Origin: Duganella sp. BJB480
GTDB taxonomy: Bacteria; Pseudomonadota; Gammaproteobacteria; Burkholderiales; Burkholderiaceae_D
Direction: 5' to 3'
Length of the DNA: 64,000 nucleotides
Assembly (NCBI GenBank): GCA_003416985.1
Contig: QVIN01000001.1
Location: forward strand, 434,001 to 498,000
Part shown: positions 1 to 14,783 of the stretch, piece by piece
How the letters are laid out: each line of letters opens with the position of its first letter
How positions within the stretch are numbered: position 1 is the first letter of the stretch
The notes under the pieces: generated by a model
Seen by the model: the letters and a program-made list of their open reading frames with translations, nothing else
The model's database searches: none
Told to the model about the DNA's origin: nothing
Translations under genes and position numbers: made by a program

Positions 1-653
1 ACCAGGCGCTGCTGGCGCTGCTGCTGGCGCGCGGCGTGCGCCACGACACCACCGTCATCCTCTACGGCCGCAACAACCTGGCTGCCGCGCGGCTGGCGCA
101 TCTGCTGCTGTACGCCGGCGTGGCCGACGTGCGCCTGCTCGACGGTGGCTTCGCCCGCTGGCAGGCCGGCGGCCACGCCTGCGCGCGCGGGCCGGCGGCC
201 ACCGCCGCAGCGGCCGGCGATTTCGGCATCGCATTCCCGGCCCATCCCGAATACCTGATCGGCACGCCGCAGGCGCGCGCCTTGCTGGCGCGCGGCGACG
301 GCGTGCTGGCCAGCATCCGCACCCGGGCCGAATTCACGGGCCAGGCCTCCGGCTACCACTACATCGCCGCCGGCGACATCCCCGGCGCGCGCTGGGGCAG
401 GGCGGGCGAGGACGGCGACGTCAACAGTATGAGCGTCTATCACGAGGCCGACGGCAGCATGAAGCCGGCCGCCGAGATCGCCGCGCAGTGGGCCGAACAG
501 GGCATCCTGCCCGGCACGCCAACCGCCTTCTACTGCGGCACCGGCTGGCGCGCCTCGATGGCGTTTTTCTACGCCTGGCTGATGGGCTGGCCCGCGATCA
601 GCGTCTACGACGGCGGCTGGTTCGAGTGGAGCCAGACTCCGCCGGCCGGCTGA
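1..653 (+). CDS. Tandem rhodanese-type sulfurtransferase (5' truncated by window edge)
   Basis: The reading frame is open from the first complete codon at base 3, so the gene starts upstream of the window; a GTG at 36 is internal. Two rhodanese-like units are visible. The first, incomplete at its N-terminus, has the 'LLDGGFARWQAGG' signature and is presumably the non-catalytic one. The second carries the catalytic loop C-G-T-G-W-R-A near the C-terminus, with the active-site Cys followed by the ring-forming loop, and ends with 'VYDGGWFEWS', a normal rhodanese ending. Family members move sulfane sulfur from thiosulfate or 3-mercaptopyruvate to a thiophilic acceptor. The substrate cannot be told from this fragment. 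The stop TGA is followed by 218 bp before the next gene, which is transcribed from its own sigma-54 promoter. Confidence 0.85.
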   Translation, partial: QALLALLLARGVRHDTTVILYGRNNLAAARLAHLLLYAGVADVRLLDGGFARWQAGGHACARGPAATAAAAGDFGIAFPAHPEYLIGTPQARALLARGDGVLASIRTRAEFTGQASGYHYIAAGDIPGARWGRAGEDGDVNSMSVYHEADGSMKPAAEIAAQWAEQGILPGTPTAFYCGTGWRASMAFFYAWLMGWPAISVYDGGWFEWSQTPPAG

Positions 654-790
654 CGACCGTCCAACTTTTCATACAACAGCCATTGCAACCGTCTGAATTT
701 CGGGGTGGCCCCGGCGTGTCACAAGATGTTGCTGTTATGAATTATATTTAGAATCAAGGACTTGCCTCCGAATTTTCGTTCGTCCAAGGC

Positions 791-806
791 TGGCACAACC
801 ATTGCT
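791..806 (+). promoter_or_regulatory. Sigma-54 (RpoN) -24/-12 promoter
   Basis: TGGCACAACCATTGCT matches the sigma-54 consensus TGGCAC-N5-TTGCW at every defined position, with the invariant GG (792-793) and GC (804-805) separated by exactly 10 nt. It lies about 65 bp upstream of the symporter start at 872. The same transcription unit ends with a DctD-type sigma-54 activator, so the assignment is supported by context. I did not identify a convincing activator binding site in 654-790. Confidence 0.85.
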
Positions 807-871
807 ATGTAGCTTGGACCCCGCCGGCGCACTGCTTAGCGGTGACGACAACAAAAATCTGGAGAACCCAA

Positions 872-2143
872 GTGAAAAAGAAACGCCCATTAACCCTCTA
901 CATCCTGATCGCGATGGTGCTCGGTATCGGTGTCGGCTATGCCTGCCATGACACCTTCCCCGACAAGGCGCTCAGCGCCACCATCGCCGGCAACATCTCG
1001 ATCGCCACCGACGTGTTCCTCCGTCTGATCAAGATGATCATTTCGCTGCTGGTGTTCTCCACGCTGGCGGTCGGCATTGCGCACATGGGCGACGGCAAGG
1101 CTGCCGGCCGGGTCGGCATCAAGGCCATGGGCTGGTTCGTGATCGCTTCGCTGGTGTCGCTGACGCTGGGCATGCTGCTGTCGAACTTCCTGCAGCTGGG
1201 CACCCACCTGGGCCTGCCGCTGCCGCCGATGGACGCCGCCACCGGCCTGAAAACCTCGGCCTTCACGCTGAAGGACTTCGTCGCCCACATGGTGCCGAAG
1301 TCGCCGATCGAGGCGATGGCCAACAACGAGATCCTGCAGGTGCTGGTGTTCTCGATCTTCTTCGGCAGCGCGCTGAGCGCGATGGGCGAGGCCGGCGCCA
1401 AGCTGACCGCCGTCATCGACCAGCTGGCCCAGGTGATGTTGCGCATCACCGGCGCCATCATGAACCTGGCTCCGCTGGCCGTGTTCGCCGCGATGGCCTC
1501 GGTCATCACCACCAACGGCCTGGGCATCCTGGGCACCTTCGCCAAATTCATGGGCGGCTTCTACCTGGGCCTGGTCTGCCTGTGGGCGCTGCTGATCCTG
1601 GGCGGCTTCCTGTTCATCGGCAAGCGCGTGTTCCGCCTGATGGCCCTGATCCGCGAACCGTTCCTGCTGGCGTTCTCGACCGCGAGCTCGGAAGCGGCCT
1701 ATCCGAAACTGCTGGTCGCGCTGGACCAGTTCGGCGTGCAACGCAAGATCTCCAGCTTCGTGCTGCCGATGGGCTACTCCTTCAACCTGGACGGCTCGAT
1801 GATGTACTGTACCTTCGCCGTGCTGTTCATCACCCAGGCCTACGGCATCGACCTGTCGCTGGGCACCCAGATCACCATGCTGCTGTTGCTGATGGTGACC
1901 TCCAAGGGCATCGCCGGCGTGCCGCGCGCCTCGCTGGTGGTGATCGCCGCCACGCTGAACCAGTTCCACATTCCCGAAGCCGGCCTGCTGCTGTTGATGG
2001 GCATCGACCAGTTCCTGGACATGGGCCGCTCGGCCACCAACGCGGTCGGCAACGCTGTCGCCACCGCCGTGGTCGCGAAGTGGGAAGGCGCTTTGGAAGA
2101 AGAAGTGGAACAACCTGTCGTCGCCACGATGCGTGCGGCTTGA
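872..2143 (+). CDS. Dicarboxylate/amino acid:cation symporter (DAACS family)
   Basis: Inner-membrane secondary transporter of 423 aa related to GltP/DctA, coupling uptake of a dicarboxylate or acidic amino acid to H+ or Na+. Signature motifs are present: the serine-rich hairpin 'AFSTASSEAAYPKL' (about residues 266-280), 'GYSFNLDGS' (about 300-308) and the substrate/cation helix 'DMGRSATNAVGN' (about 380-392). I chose GTG 872 because GGAGA (861-865) sits 6 nt before it and the protein then begins MKKKRPLTLYIL, a normal positively charged start; an in-frame GTG at 842 adds ten residues but has no ribosome site. It is first in an operon with a porin and DctB/DctD-like regulators under a sigma-54 promoter. 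C4-dicarboxylates are therefore the most likely substrates, but glutamate/aspartate cannot be excluded. Confidence 0.9.
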   Translation: MKKKRPLTLYILIAMVLGIGVGYACHDTFPDKALSATIAGNISIATDVFLRLIKMIISLLVFSTLAVGIAHMGDGKAAGRVGIKAMGWFVIASLVSLTLGMLLSNFLQLGTHLGLPLPPMDAATGLKTSAFTLKDFVAHMVPKSPIEAMANNEILQVLVFSIFFGSALSAMGEAGAKLTAVIDQLAQVMLRITGAIMNLAPLAVFAAMASVITTNGLGILGTFAKFMGGFYLGLVCLWALLILGGFLFIGKRVFRLMALIREPFLLAFSTASSEAAYPKLLVALDQFGVQRKISSFVLPMGYSFNLDGSMMYCTFAVLFITQAYGIDLSLGTQITMLLLLMVTSKGIAGVPRASLVVIAATLNQFHIPEAGLLLLMGIDQFLDMGRSATNAVGNAVATAVVAKWEGALEEEVEQPVVATMRAA

Positions 2144-2167
2144 AGAATAATTAGAGGAGATTGAAAG

Positions 2168-3160
2168 ATGCAAAAGCATGTGATGGGCGCGTTGGCGCTG
2201 GGTTTGGTATCGGCCGTGGCACAGGCGCAATCGAGCGTGACCGTGTACGGCATCGCCGACGCCGGCCTGGTGCTGGAACGCGGCGGCCCCGCCGGTAACA
2301 CGCAGAACGTCAGCAGCGGCGTGGGCTCCGGCTCGCGCCTGGGCTTCAAGGGTAAGGAAGACCTGGGCGGCGGCCTGGTCGCCGGCTTCCAGCTGGAAAA
2401 CGGCTACAACATCGACACCGGCACCGCCGGACAGGGCGGCCTGCTGTTCGGCCGCCAGGCCTATGTGAGCCTGTCCGCCTCGGCCGGTTCCATCAGCGCC
2501 GGCCGCCAGTACATGCCGTACTTCAAAGCCCTGCGCGATGTGATCGATCCGTTCGGCACCGGCTTCGCCGGCAACGTGCAGAACATCTTCTTCCCGAGCA
2601 CGCGGGTCGACAACTCGGTCGAGTACATGACGAAGAAGTACAACGGCTTCTCGGCGGACCTGCTGTACGGCTTCGGCGAAACCGCCGGCGACGCCTCCAA
2701 GAACCGCACCATCAGCGGCGCCGCCAGCTACGACAACGGCCCGCTGAGCGTGGTGCTGACCCATCATCAGCGCGAGAACGCCCTGGGTACCGCCCACACC
2801 CGCTACACCATGCTGGGCGGCCGCTACCGCTACGGCGACGTCACCGGCCACGCGGCCTACTCACGCAACAAGGACCTGCTGGGCATCGGCAGCCGCGACG
2901 CGCTGCTGGGCGTGACGGTGTCGGTCGGCGCGGACAAGCTGCTGGCCTCGTACATCGACCACCGCGACGACTCGTCGCCGCGCCAGCGCGCCCGCCAGGC
3001 CGCGATCGGCTACCTGCATCCGCTGTCGGTGCGGACCGACCTGTACGCCGCGTACGGCCACATCGTCAACCGCAACGGCGCCAATTTCCACGTCGGCACG
3101 GCCACCGATAGTGGTACCGGTACAACCGGATTCAACTTGGGCGTGCGTCATGTGTTTTAA
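2168..3160 (+). CDS. Gram-negative general porin (Burkholderiales type)
   Basis: Outer-membrane trimeric beta-barrel of 330 aa. The first 20 residues form a signal peptide ending AQAQ, followed by the hallmark first strand 'SSVTVYGIADAGL'. The protein ends in Phe ('GVRHVF'), the C-terminal signature needed for barrel assembly. A strong Shine-Dalgarno AGAGGAGA lies just upstream of the ATG. It starts 24 bp after the symporter stop and is followed 38 bp later by the sensor kinase, so it is probably co-transcribed and supplies outer-membrane permeability for the symporter's substrate. Pore selectivity cannot be read from sequence. Confidence 0.9.
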   Translation: MQKHVMGALALGLVSAVAQAQSSVTVYGIADAGLVLERGGPAGNTQNVSSGVGSGSRLGFKGKEDLGGGLVAGFQLENGYNIDTGTAGQGGLLFGRQAYVSLSASAGSISAGRQYMPYFKALRDVIDPFGTGFAGNVQNIFFPSTRVDNSVEYMTKKYNGFSADLLYGFGETAGDASKNRTISGAASYDNGPLSVVLTHHQRENALGTAHTRYTMLGGRYRYGDVTGHAAYSRNKDLLGIGSRDALLGVTVSVGADKLLASYIDHRDDSSPRQRARQAAIGYLHPLSVRTDLYAAYGHIVNRNGANFHVGTATDSGTGTTGFNLGVRHVF

Positions 3161-3198
3161 TGAGGGCGTATGAAACGAGGATAACAACAGAGGAGACT

Positions 3199-5072
3199 AT
3201 GGCAGCAGCACCACCGCAGACCGTCTTGCCGTCTCGGCCGGGCCGCCGGCTGCTGCGCCGGGCCGCGCTGTGGGTGTTGCTGCTGCTGTGCTGCCTCGCG
3301 GTGGCGGCGCTGGCCTGGCGCTGGACCGAAAACGCCGCCACCGAAAAGCTGCGCCTGGCCGCGGCGCAGCGGCTCGACGGCTACGCCGTCAGCCTGGAAA
3401 ACCTGTTGTCCAAATACGACTTCCTGCCCGGCACGCTGGAGCTCAACAAGGACGTGATCGCCCTGCTGCAGCAGCCCGACGACGAGACCCTGCGCGCCGA
3501 GGTCAACGCCTACCTGGAACAGGTCAACCACCTGTCCAAATCGACCACCATCTACATCGTCAACCTGCAGGGCGTGACGCAGGCGGCCAGCAACTGGCGC
3601 GAGCCGGACAGCTTCGTCGGCGACAACGTCGCCTTCCGCCCCTACGTGCGCGACGCGCTGCGGCGCACGCCCGGCGGCTTCTACGGCGTCGGCACCACGC
3701 GCGGCGAGCCGGGCTACTTCTTCGCGCATGGCATTTATCACAACGGCCGCATGCTGGGCGTGGCCACCGTCAAGGTCAATATCGAGAAACTGGAAAGCGG
3801 CTGGATGCAGGGCAACGACAAGGTGCTGCTGACCGACGCCCACGGCGTGGTCTTCCTCAGCTCCGAGCCGGAATGGAAGTACCGCGCGCTGGCGCCGCTG
3901 TCGCCGGCCGTGCTGCAAGAGCTGGAGGTCTCGCGCCAATACTTCTCGCACGCCTTGCTGCCGCTGGGCATACGCGAACTGCGCAAGCTCGACAACGGCG
4001 CCGCCATCGTCGCCACGCCGGCCCCGGCCGCGCGCCTGCGCATGCTGGCCCAGACCCGTTCGCTCGCGCCGCGCAAGTGGCAGTTCGTCTACCTGTCGGA
4101 CTTGGCGCCGGTCGAGGCCAGCGCGCGCAACGCCTTCCTCTTCACCTGGCTGTCGGAGGCGCTGCTGCTGATGCTGGTGCTGTACGCGCGCCAGCGCCGC
4201 CGGCTGGGACGGCAACGCCAGCGCGCCCGGCTGGACCTGCAGCGCGCCTACGACGACCTGGAATCGATGGTGGCCGAGCGCACCGCCAGCCTGCAGCAGA
4301 TGACCCACAACCTGAGCGAGGAAAACGTCGTGCGCCGCCAGGCCGAGCAGAAGCTGCGGCAGGCGCAGAGCGAGCTGGTCCAGGCCGGCAAGATGGCGGT
4401 GCTGGGCCAGATGTCGGCCGGCATCACGCACGAGCTGAACCAGCCGCTGACGGCGCTGCGCACCATGTCCGACAATGCCCGCGTGCTCATCGAACGCGGC
4501 CGGGTGGACGAGGCCAAGGACAACCTGGCGACCATCTCGCAACTGGTCGCGCGCATGGGCGCGCTGACCGGACAGCTGCGCCAGTTCGCCCGCAAGTCCG
4601 ACGCCAGCGTCAGGCCGGTGGCGGTGGCGGGGGCCATCACCGCCGCGCTGTTCCTGGTCGAACGGCGGGTGGAGCAGGAGCGGGTCAATTTCCGCATGTC
4701 GATGCAGAGCCCGGACGTGTTTGCGCTGTGCGACACCAACCGGCTGGAGCAGGTGCTGGTCAACCTGTTCACCAACGCGCTCGACGCGATGGCCGACAGC
4801 GAGACGCGCCAGCTGACCGTGAGCGTGTCGCGCAGTTTTCAAAAGGCCATGATCGCCGTCTCGGATACCGGGCCGGGCATTCCGGAAGCGATCCGCCGCC
4901 ACTTATTCGAACCCTTTTTCACAACAAAGCCGCAAGGGCAGGGCCTGGGCCTGGGACTGGCGATATCCGAGCAGATCATCCGCGAATTCGGCGGACGGCT
5001 GCTGGCGGAAGCCACGTCCACGGGCGGCGCCCGGTTCATCATCGAATTGCCCATTGCAGAGCAGGAGACAGC

Positions 5073-5076
<4 letters not shown>
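3199..5076 (+). CDS. dctB: DctB-type C4-dicarboxylate sensor histidine kinase
   Basis: Membrane sensor kinase of 625 aa. Transmembrane helix about 16-38, periplasmic Cache-type sensory region about 40-305 ('GVTQAASNWREPDSFVGDN' is typical of DctB), second helix about 312-332, coiled-coil linker, HisKA with the phospho-acceptor in 'GITHELNQPL' (H411), then HATPase_c with N box 'NLFTNALDAM' (about 520), G1 'DTGPGIPE' and G2 'GQGLGLGLAI'. I start at ATG 3199 because AGAGGAG precedes it; an ATG at 3160 overlapping the porin stop would add 13 unlikely residues. It overlaps the response regulator gene by ATGA (5073-5076), showing translational coupling. It presumably senses an external dicarboxylate and phosphorylates the adjacent DctD-like protein. 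Confidence 0.92.
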
Positions 5077-6404
<1,328 letters not shown>

Positions 6405-6408
6405 GCGT

Positions 6409-7176
6409 CTAGTTCAAGGCGCGCTCGCCGTCGCGCAGCGTCAGCACCTGCACGCCGCTGCGCGTGACCGCCACCGTGTGCTCGAACTGCGCGGACAATT
6501 TGCCGTCCATGGTGACGACGGTCCAGCCATCGTCCTCGGTGCGGACCGCGCGGCGGCCCTGGTTGAGCATGGGTTCGATGGTGAACACCATGCCTTCCTG
6601 GAGCACCAGTCCGGTCTTCGGCTTGCCCCAATGGAGCACCTGCGGCGGCTCGTGCATCTCGCGGCCTATGCCGTGCCCGCAATATTCCCTGACCACCGAA
6701 TAACCGTTGCGCCGGGCGTGGCGCTCGATCGCATGGCCGACGTCGCCCAGCCTGGCGCCGGGGCGGACCGCGCGGATGCCGCGCCACATGGCCTCGTAAG
6801 TCACCTGCACCAGCCGCTTGGCCAAGGGCGCAACGTCGCCCACCAAATAGGTCTTGCTGGAATCGGCGATGAAGCCGTTCTTCTCCAGCGTGATATCGAA
6901 ATTCACGATATCGCCGTCCTGCAAAAACTCCGTGTGCGACGGCACGCCGTGGCACACCACGCTGTTGCGCGAAGAGTTGAGCGCATAAGCGTAGCCATAC
7001 TGCCCCTTGCTGGCCGGCCGCGCCTGGAGTTCATTGACGATCAGGCTGTCCACCATATCGTTGACCTGCATGGTGGACATGCCGATCAGGCTCAATCGGT
7101 CCAGGTGGGCGAACACGCTGGCCAGCAGCTTGCCCGCCTCCGCCATCAGCGCGATTTCCTCGGGACGCTTGGTCAT
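6409..7176 (-). CDS. map: Type I methionine aminopeptidase
   Basis: Metallo-enzyme of 255 aa that removes the initiator Met from nascent proteins. All five metal ligands of the pita-bread fold are visible: Asp in 'NFDITL', Asp in 'IADSSKTY', His in 'GHGIGREMHEPP', Glu in 'FTIEPM' and Glu in 'QFEHTV'. There is no N-terminal zinc-finger extension. The start is the ATG at 7176 (MTKRPEEIALM), which overlaps the ParD-like stop as ATGA; longer upstream reading in this frame is non-homologous and is the antitoxin gene in another frame. Because it is not beside rpsB/tsf, where housekeeping map usually lies in proteobacteria, it is probably a second, accessory copy; the rest of the genome is needed to confirm that. 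Confidence 0.92.
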   Translation of the reverse strand: MTKRPEEIALMAEAGKLLASVFAHLDRLSLIGMSTMQVNDMVDSLIVNELQARPASKGQYGYAYALNSSRNSVVCHGVPSHTEFLQDGDIVNFDITLEKNGFIADSSKTYLVGDVAPLAKRLVQVTYEAMWRGIRAVRPGARLGDVGHAIERHARRNGYSVVREYCGHGIGREMHEPPQVLHWGKPKTGLVLQEGMVFTIEPMLNQGRRAVRTEDDGWTVVTMDGKLSAQFEHTVAVTRSGVQVLTLRDGERALN

Positions 7177-7382
7177 GCCGCGCTCCGGAGAGGCGGGGCC
7201 TCGACACCGGCAGCGCGCAGTTCCCGCGCGACGATCTCGTTGAAGGTCAGCGTAGGGTTCAATTCGCTCAACATTCCCATCTTGATCCAGAACGCCGCCT
7301 GCGCGTTGATGGACCGGCAAGCGACAGCGCTCGCCTTGCGGATCTGGTCGTGCAGCTCATCATCGATATTCACAATGCCCAT
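7173..7382 (-). CDS. ParD-like antitoxin-family protein
   Basis: Small protein of 69 aa, MGIVNIDDELHDQIRKASAV..., with a ribbon-helix-helix-like N-terminal strand (GIVNIDDELHDQI) followed by helices, resembling the ParD_like family. AGGA lies 6 nt before the ATG. It is translationally coupled (ATGA) to the methionine aminopeptidase rather than to a ParE toxin, and there is no ParE-like ORF nearby. A 26-bp palindrome (7394-7419) lies just upstream, as expected for an autoregulated RHH repressor. Whether it is an antitoxin at all is not shown by the sequence; it may be just a regulator of the operon. Confidence 0.75.
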   Translation of the reverse strand: MGIVNIDDELHDQIRKASAVACRSINAQAAFWIKMGMLSELNPTLTFNEIVARELRAAGVEAPPLRSAA

Positions 7383-7393
7383 TTTTTATCCTA

Positions 7394-7419
7394 TATATGA
7401 AACGTATACGAATCATATA
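7394..7419 (-). promoter_or_regulatory. 26-bp palindrome upstream of the ParD-like/map operon (probable operator)
   Basis: A near-perfect inverted repeat: outer arms TATATGA (7394-7400) and TCATATA (7413-7419) flank a central perfect palindrome CGTATACG (7403-7410). It ends 12 bp before the ParD-like start codon on the minus strand, overlapping where the -10 element should be. The best reading is an autoregulatory operator for the RHH protein. Confidence 0.65.
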
Positions 7420-7553
7420 CTAGCTTGAGATGATTTTCCATGACTAAGTGATAATTCGCGTATTTTGTACACTGGCAAGCTGCTATCCTGACGCCCTCCG
7501 TCCGGAGCAAGCCGCAGTATTAACCCATCAACGAAACGAAGAGAATTTTAGAT

Positions 7554-7952
7554 ATGCCATTCACAAAGCGCGCTTCGCTTTTTATCTTTGCCGCACTGCT
7601 GCTTGGGTGTTCGCGTTCGCCCCAGCCACCGCAGGAGGCGCCGGCGTCGAAGACCACGGCAAGCAAGCAAGCCGCATCTAAAGAGATCACCGAGAGCCAG
7701 GCGCTGGATCTGCTTTTGGCCGGGCTGAAACGGCGCAAGGTTGCCGACCTGGATTGTCTTGAATTTATGGCGGAAACCGATGATCCCGCAGTTTCGAAGG
7801 CGGAGCAGTGGGAGTTCGCGGCGCATGAAATTCACGACAAAAGATGCGGGGGAGACCCTGGCGTATCGCCGGTGCGTGATCGCTATCAAATAAGCTCGGC
7901 AGGCAAGGTCAAGGTCTATGACGCGGCAGAAGGCGAATTCAAAAAATTCTGA
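7554..7952 (+). CDS. Small hypothetical lipoprotein
   Basis: 132 aa with a clear type II signal peptide: MPFTKRASLFIFAALLLGC, with the lipobox LLGC placing the lipidated Cys at residue 19, then a Pro/Ala/Ser/Lys-rich linker (about 20-45) and a mixed alpha/beta region. 'DCLEFM' and 'KRCGGDPG' contain two Cys that could form a disulfide. I do not recognise the family. Ser after the Cys, not Asp, suggests outer-membrane destination if the E. coli rule holds. The ribosome site is weak (GAAGAGA about 10 nt upstream). It stands alone between the map operon and the adhesin operon and is transcribed in the adhesin's direction, 262 bp upstream of it. Confidence 0.7.
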   Translation: MPFTKRASLFIFAALLLGCSRSPQPPQEAPASKTTASKQAASKEITESQALDLLLAGLKRRKVADLDCLEFMAETDDPAVSKAEQWEFAAHEIHDKRCGGDPGVSPVRDRYQISSAGKVKVYDAAEGEFKKF

Positions 7953-7986
7953 CGCAGCGCCTTCCTCTCCTCATAATAGTGATGCA

Positions 7987-8066
7987 GTGGGGCAACATAA
8001 TAGCCATTTTTAGGATGTTGCCATATGAAAACGTGAACGTTTTCGGTAGAATCTAACTTGCCCCAC
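7987..8066 (+). promoter_or_regulatory. Nested inverted repeats upstream of the TpsA adhesin
   Basis: Three exact inverted repeats are packed into 80 bp: outer arms GTGGGGCAA (7987-7995) and TTGCCCCAC (8058-8066); inner arms GGCAACAT (7991-7998) and ATGTTGCC (8015-8022); and a compact palindrome GAAAACGTGAACGTTTTC (8027-8044). A TAGAAT (8047-8052) could serve as a -10. The compact palindrome looks like a dimeric repressor operator. I cannot name the regulator, and no intrinsic terminator with a T-run is evident. Confidence 0.5.
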
Positions 8067-8214
8067 AGTAAGTAAAGCACTCCTCGGCGCCGCTCAACTC
8101 CCGCGCGCCAGTCACCGCAGCCCCGCTCCGCTGCTCTTGAATTCTCACCGGTTTCCCCTGTCCGCCGTCAACGGCGACAACGCGTGTGGCCGGGCCTCGT
8201 TGCAAGGTGATGTC

Positions 8215-13080
<4,866 letters not shown>

Positions 13081-13122
13081 GGCTAAAATCCACCTACCCA
13101 TCAGATTGCGTTGAAAGCCGAC

Positions 13123-14775
13123 ATGAAACCAGCTCTGACTGTTCTGTCCATCGCCATCACGCTGTGCCTCGGCTCTGGAGCACTGGCACAGCAACGTCCC
13201 GACGCCGGACAGCTGCTGCAAGAGAACGGCCCGCGCGCGCTGCGAGAGCCGCAACCCTCCACAGCGCCGCTGCAACTGCCCGCCGCGCCGCCGCTGCAAG
13301 TGCCCCCCGGAGGCATGACTATCACTTTGAAACAGATCGTCATCAGCGGAAACGCCCTGATCGCGCAGGACGAACTGCTGCGCGCCATCGGCCCGGTGCA
13401 GGGCAAGACCTACGACTTCGCCGGCCTCAGTGCGCTGGCCGACCAGATCTCCGCGCAGTACCGTAGCGCAGGCTACCCGTTCGCCCGCGCCTACCTGCCG
13501 CAACAGGATCTGCAGCAAGGCGTCTTGCACATACAAGTACTGGAAGGCCGCTACGGCCAGATCACCGCCCACGGCGATCCTGAACTGAGCGGTCCCGGGC
13601 AGCGCTTCCTGTCGCCGCTTAAACCCGGTGGCGTGATTGAAAGCCACGAACTGGAACGCGTCACGCTGATCCTGGACGACCAACCCGGCATCAAGAGCAT
13701 CCCGGTGGTCAAGCCCGGCCGCGACGTCGGCACCGGCGACCTCGCGGTCGAAGTGCGGCGCGACCACCGCTACGCCGGCGACGCCGGCATCGACAACGAC
13801 GGCAACCGCTACACCGGCCGCACGCGCGCCCACGTCAACCTCGACATCGATAGCCCGCTGACACTGGGCGACCAACTGGTCCTGCAGGCCATGGTCACCG
13901 ATGAAAAGATGTGGTTCGGCGCCGCCAACTACGCCATGCCGCTCAACGCCTACGGACTGCGCGGAAAAGTCGGCTACAGCCATTCCTACTACACGCTGGC
14001 CGACACCTTCGCCGCGCTGAACGCCACCGGCACCGCCGACGTCACGAGTGCGGGCCTGAGTTATCCGGTGGTGCGTTCGCAGCGCCTCAACCTCACCTTG
14101 TCCGGCACGCTGGAGCACAAGCGCCTGCACGACCGCCAGGGCGCCACCGCCACGCACAGCGACAAGGGCAGCAACAGCCTGCCGATCGCCCTCAACTTCG
14201 ACGTGCGCGACACCCTTTTGAATGGAGGCATCAGCTACGGCGCCGTCAGCTGGACGCCGGGCCGCCTGCAACTGGACGCCGACCTGGCGCCGGCCGATGC
14301 CGCCACCGCCCGCACCGCCGGCCAGTTCTCGAAACTGAATGTGGACCTGGCGCGCATCCAGTCGCTCAGCGAAGGGCTGGATTTGTACGGCCGCATCTCG
14401 GCCCAATGGGCCAGCAAGAACCTGGATTCGTCGCAGAAGTTCGGCCTGGGCGGACGCAATGGCGTGCGCGCCTATCCGAGCGGGGAAGGGTATGGCGACA
14501 GCGGCGCGCTGGTACAGGTCGAACTGCGCTATGCCATGGGCTTGTGGCTGCCGTATGTGTTTTACGATGCCGGTCGCGTCACCACCAACCGCGATCCATG
14601 GACGCCCGACGTGAACCACCGCAGCCTGGCCGGCGGCGGCGCCGGCGTGCGCTATGGCGGACGCACCTGGAACGCCTCATTGATCGCCGCCTGGCGCACC
14701 CACGGCGGCGCGCCGCGCTCCGAGCCCGGCAAGGGACAGCCCACGGTGTGGGCCAATGTGGGCTATCAGTTCTAA
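13123..14775 (+). CDS. ShlB/FhaC/HecB-family outer-membrane translocator (TpsB)
   Basis: 550 aa. Signal peptide (MKPALTVLSIAITLCLGSGALAQ), a Pro/Gln-rich linker, POTRA domain(s) about 65-235 ('ITLKQIVISGNALIAQDELL', 'GYPFARAYLPQQ'), then a 16-strand barrel ending in 'NVGYQF' with C-terminal Phe. The barrel motif 'NGVRAYPSGEGYGDSG' contains the V-R-x-Y signature of the plug loop L6. ATG 13123 is preferred because the signal peptide starts there; an in-frame TTG at 13111 is possible. It follows the TpsA gene by 42 bp and exports it: POTRA recognises the TPS domain in the periplasm and the barrel threads it to the surface. Confidence 0.92.
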   Translation: MKPALTVLSIAITLCLGSGALAQQRPDAGQLLQENGPRALREPQPSTAPLQLPAAPPLQVPPGGMTITLKQIVISGNALIAQDELLRAIGPVQGKTYDFAGLSALADQISAQYRSAGYPFARAYLPQQDLQQGVLHIQVLEGRYGQITAHGDPELSGPGQRFLSPLKPGGVIESHELERVTLILDDQPGIKSIPVVKPGRDVGTGDLAVEVRRDHRYAGDAGIDNDGNRYTGRTRAHVNLDIDSPLTLGDQLVLQAMVTDEKMWFGAANYAMPLNAYGLRGKVGYSHSYYTLADTFAALNATGTADVTSAGLSYPVVRSQRLNLTLSGTLEHKRLHDRQGATATHSDKGSNSLPIALNFDVRDTLLNGGISYGAVSWTPGRLQLDADLAPADAATARTAGQFSKLNVDLARIQSLSEGLDLYGRISAQWASKNLDSSQKFGLGGRNGVRAYPSGEGYGDSGALVQVELRYAMGLWLPYVFYDAGRVTTNRDPWTPDVNHRSLAGGGAGVRYGGRTWNASLIAAWRTHGGAPRSEPGKGQPTVWANVGYQF

Positions 14776-14783
14776 GTTCGAAT

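Noticed and set aside
7173..7382. Classical ParDE toxin-antitoxin pair
   Set aside because: No ParE-like ORF is adjacent on either strand; the coupled partner is a complete methionine aminopeptidase.
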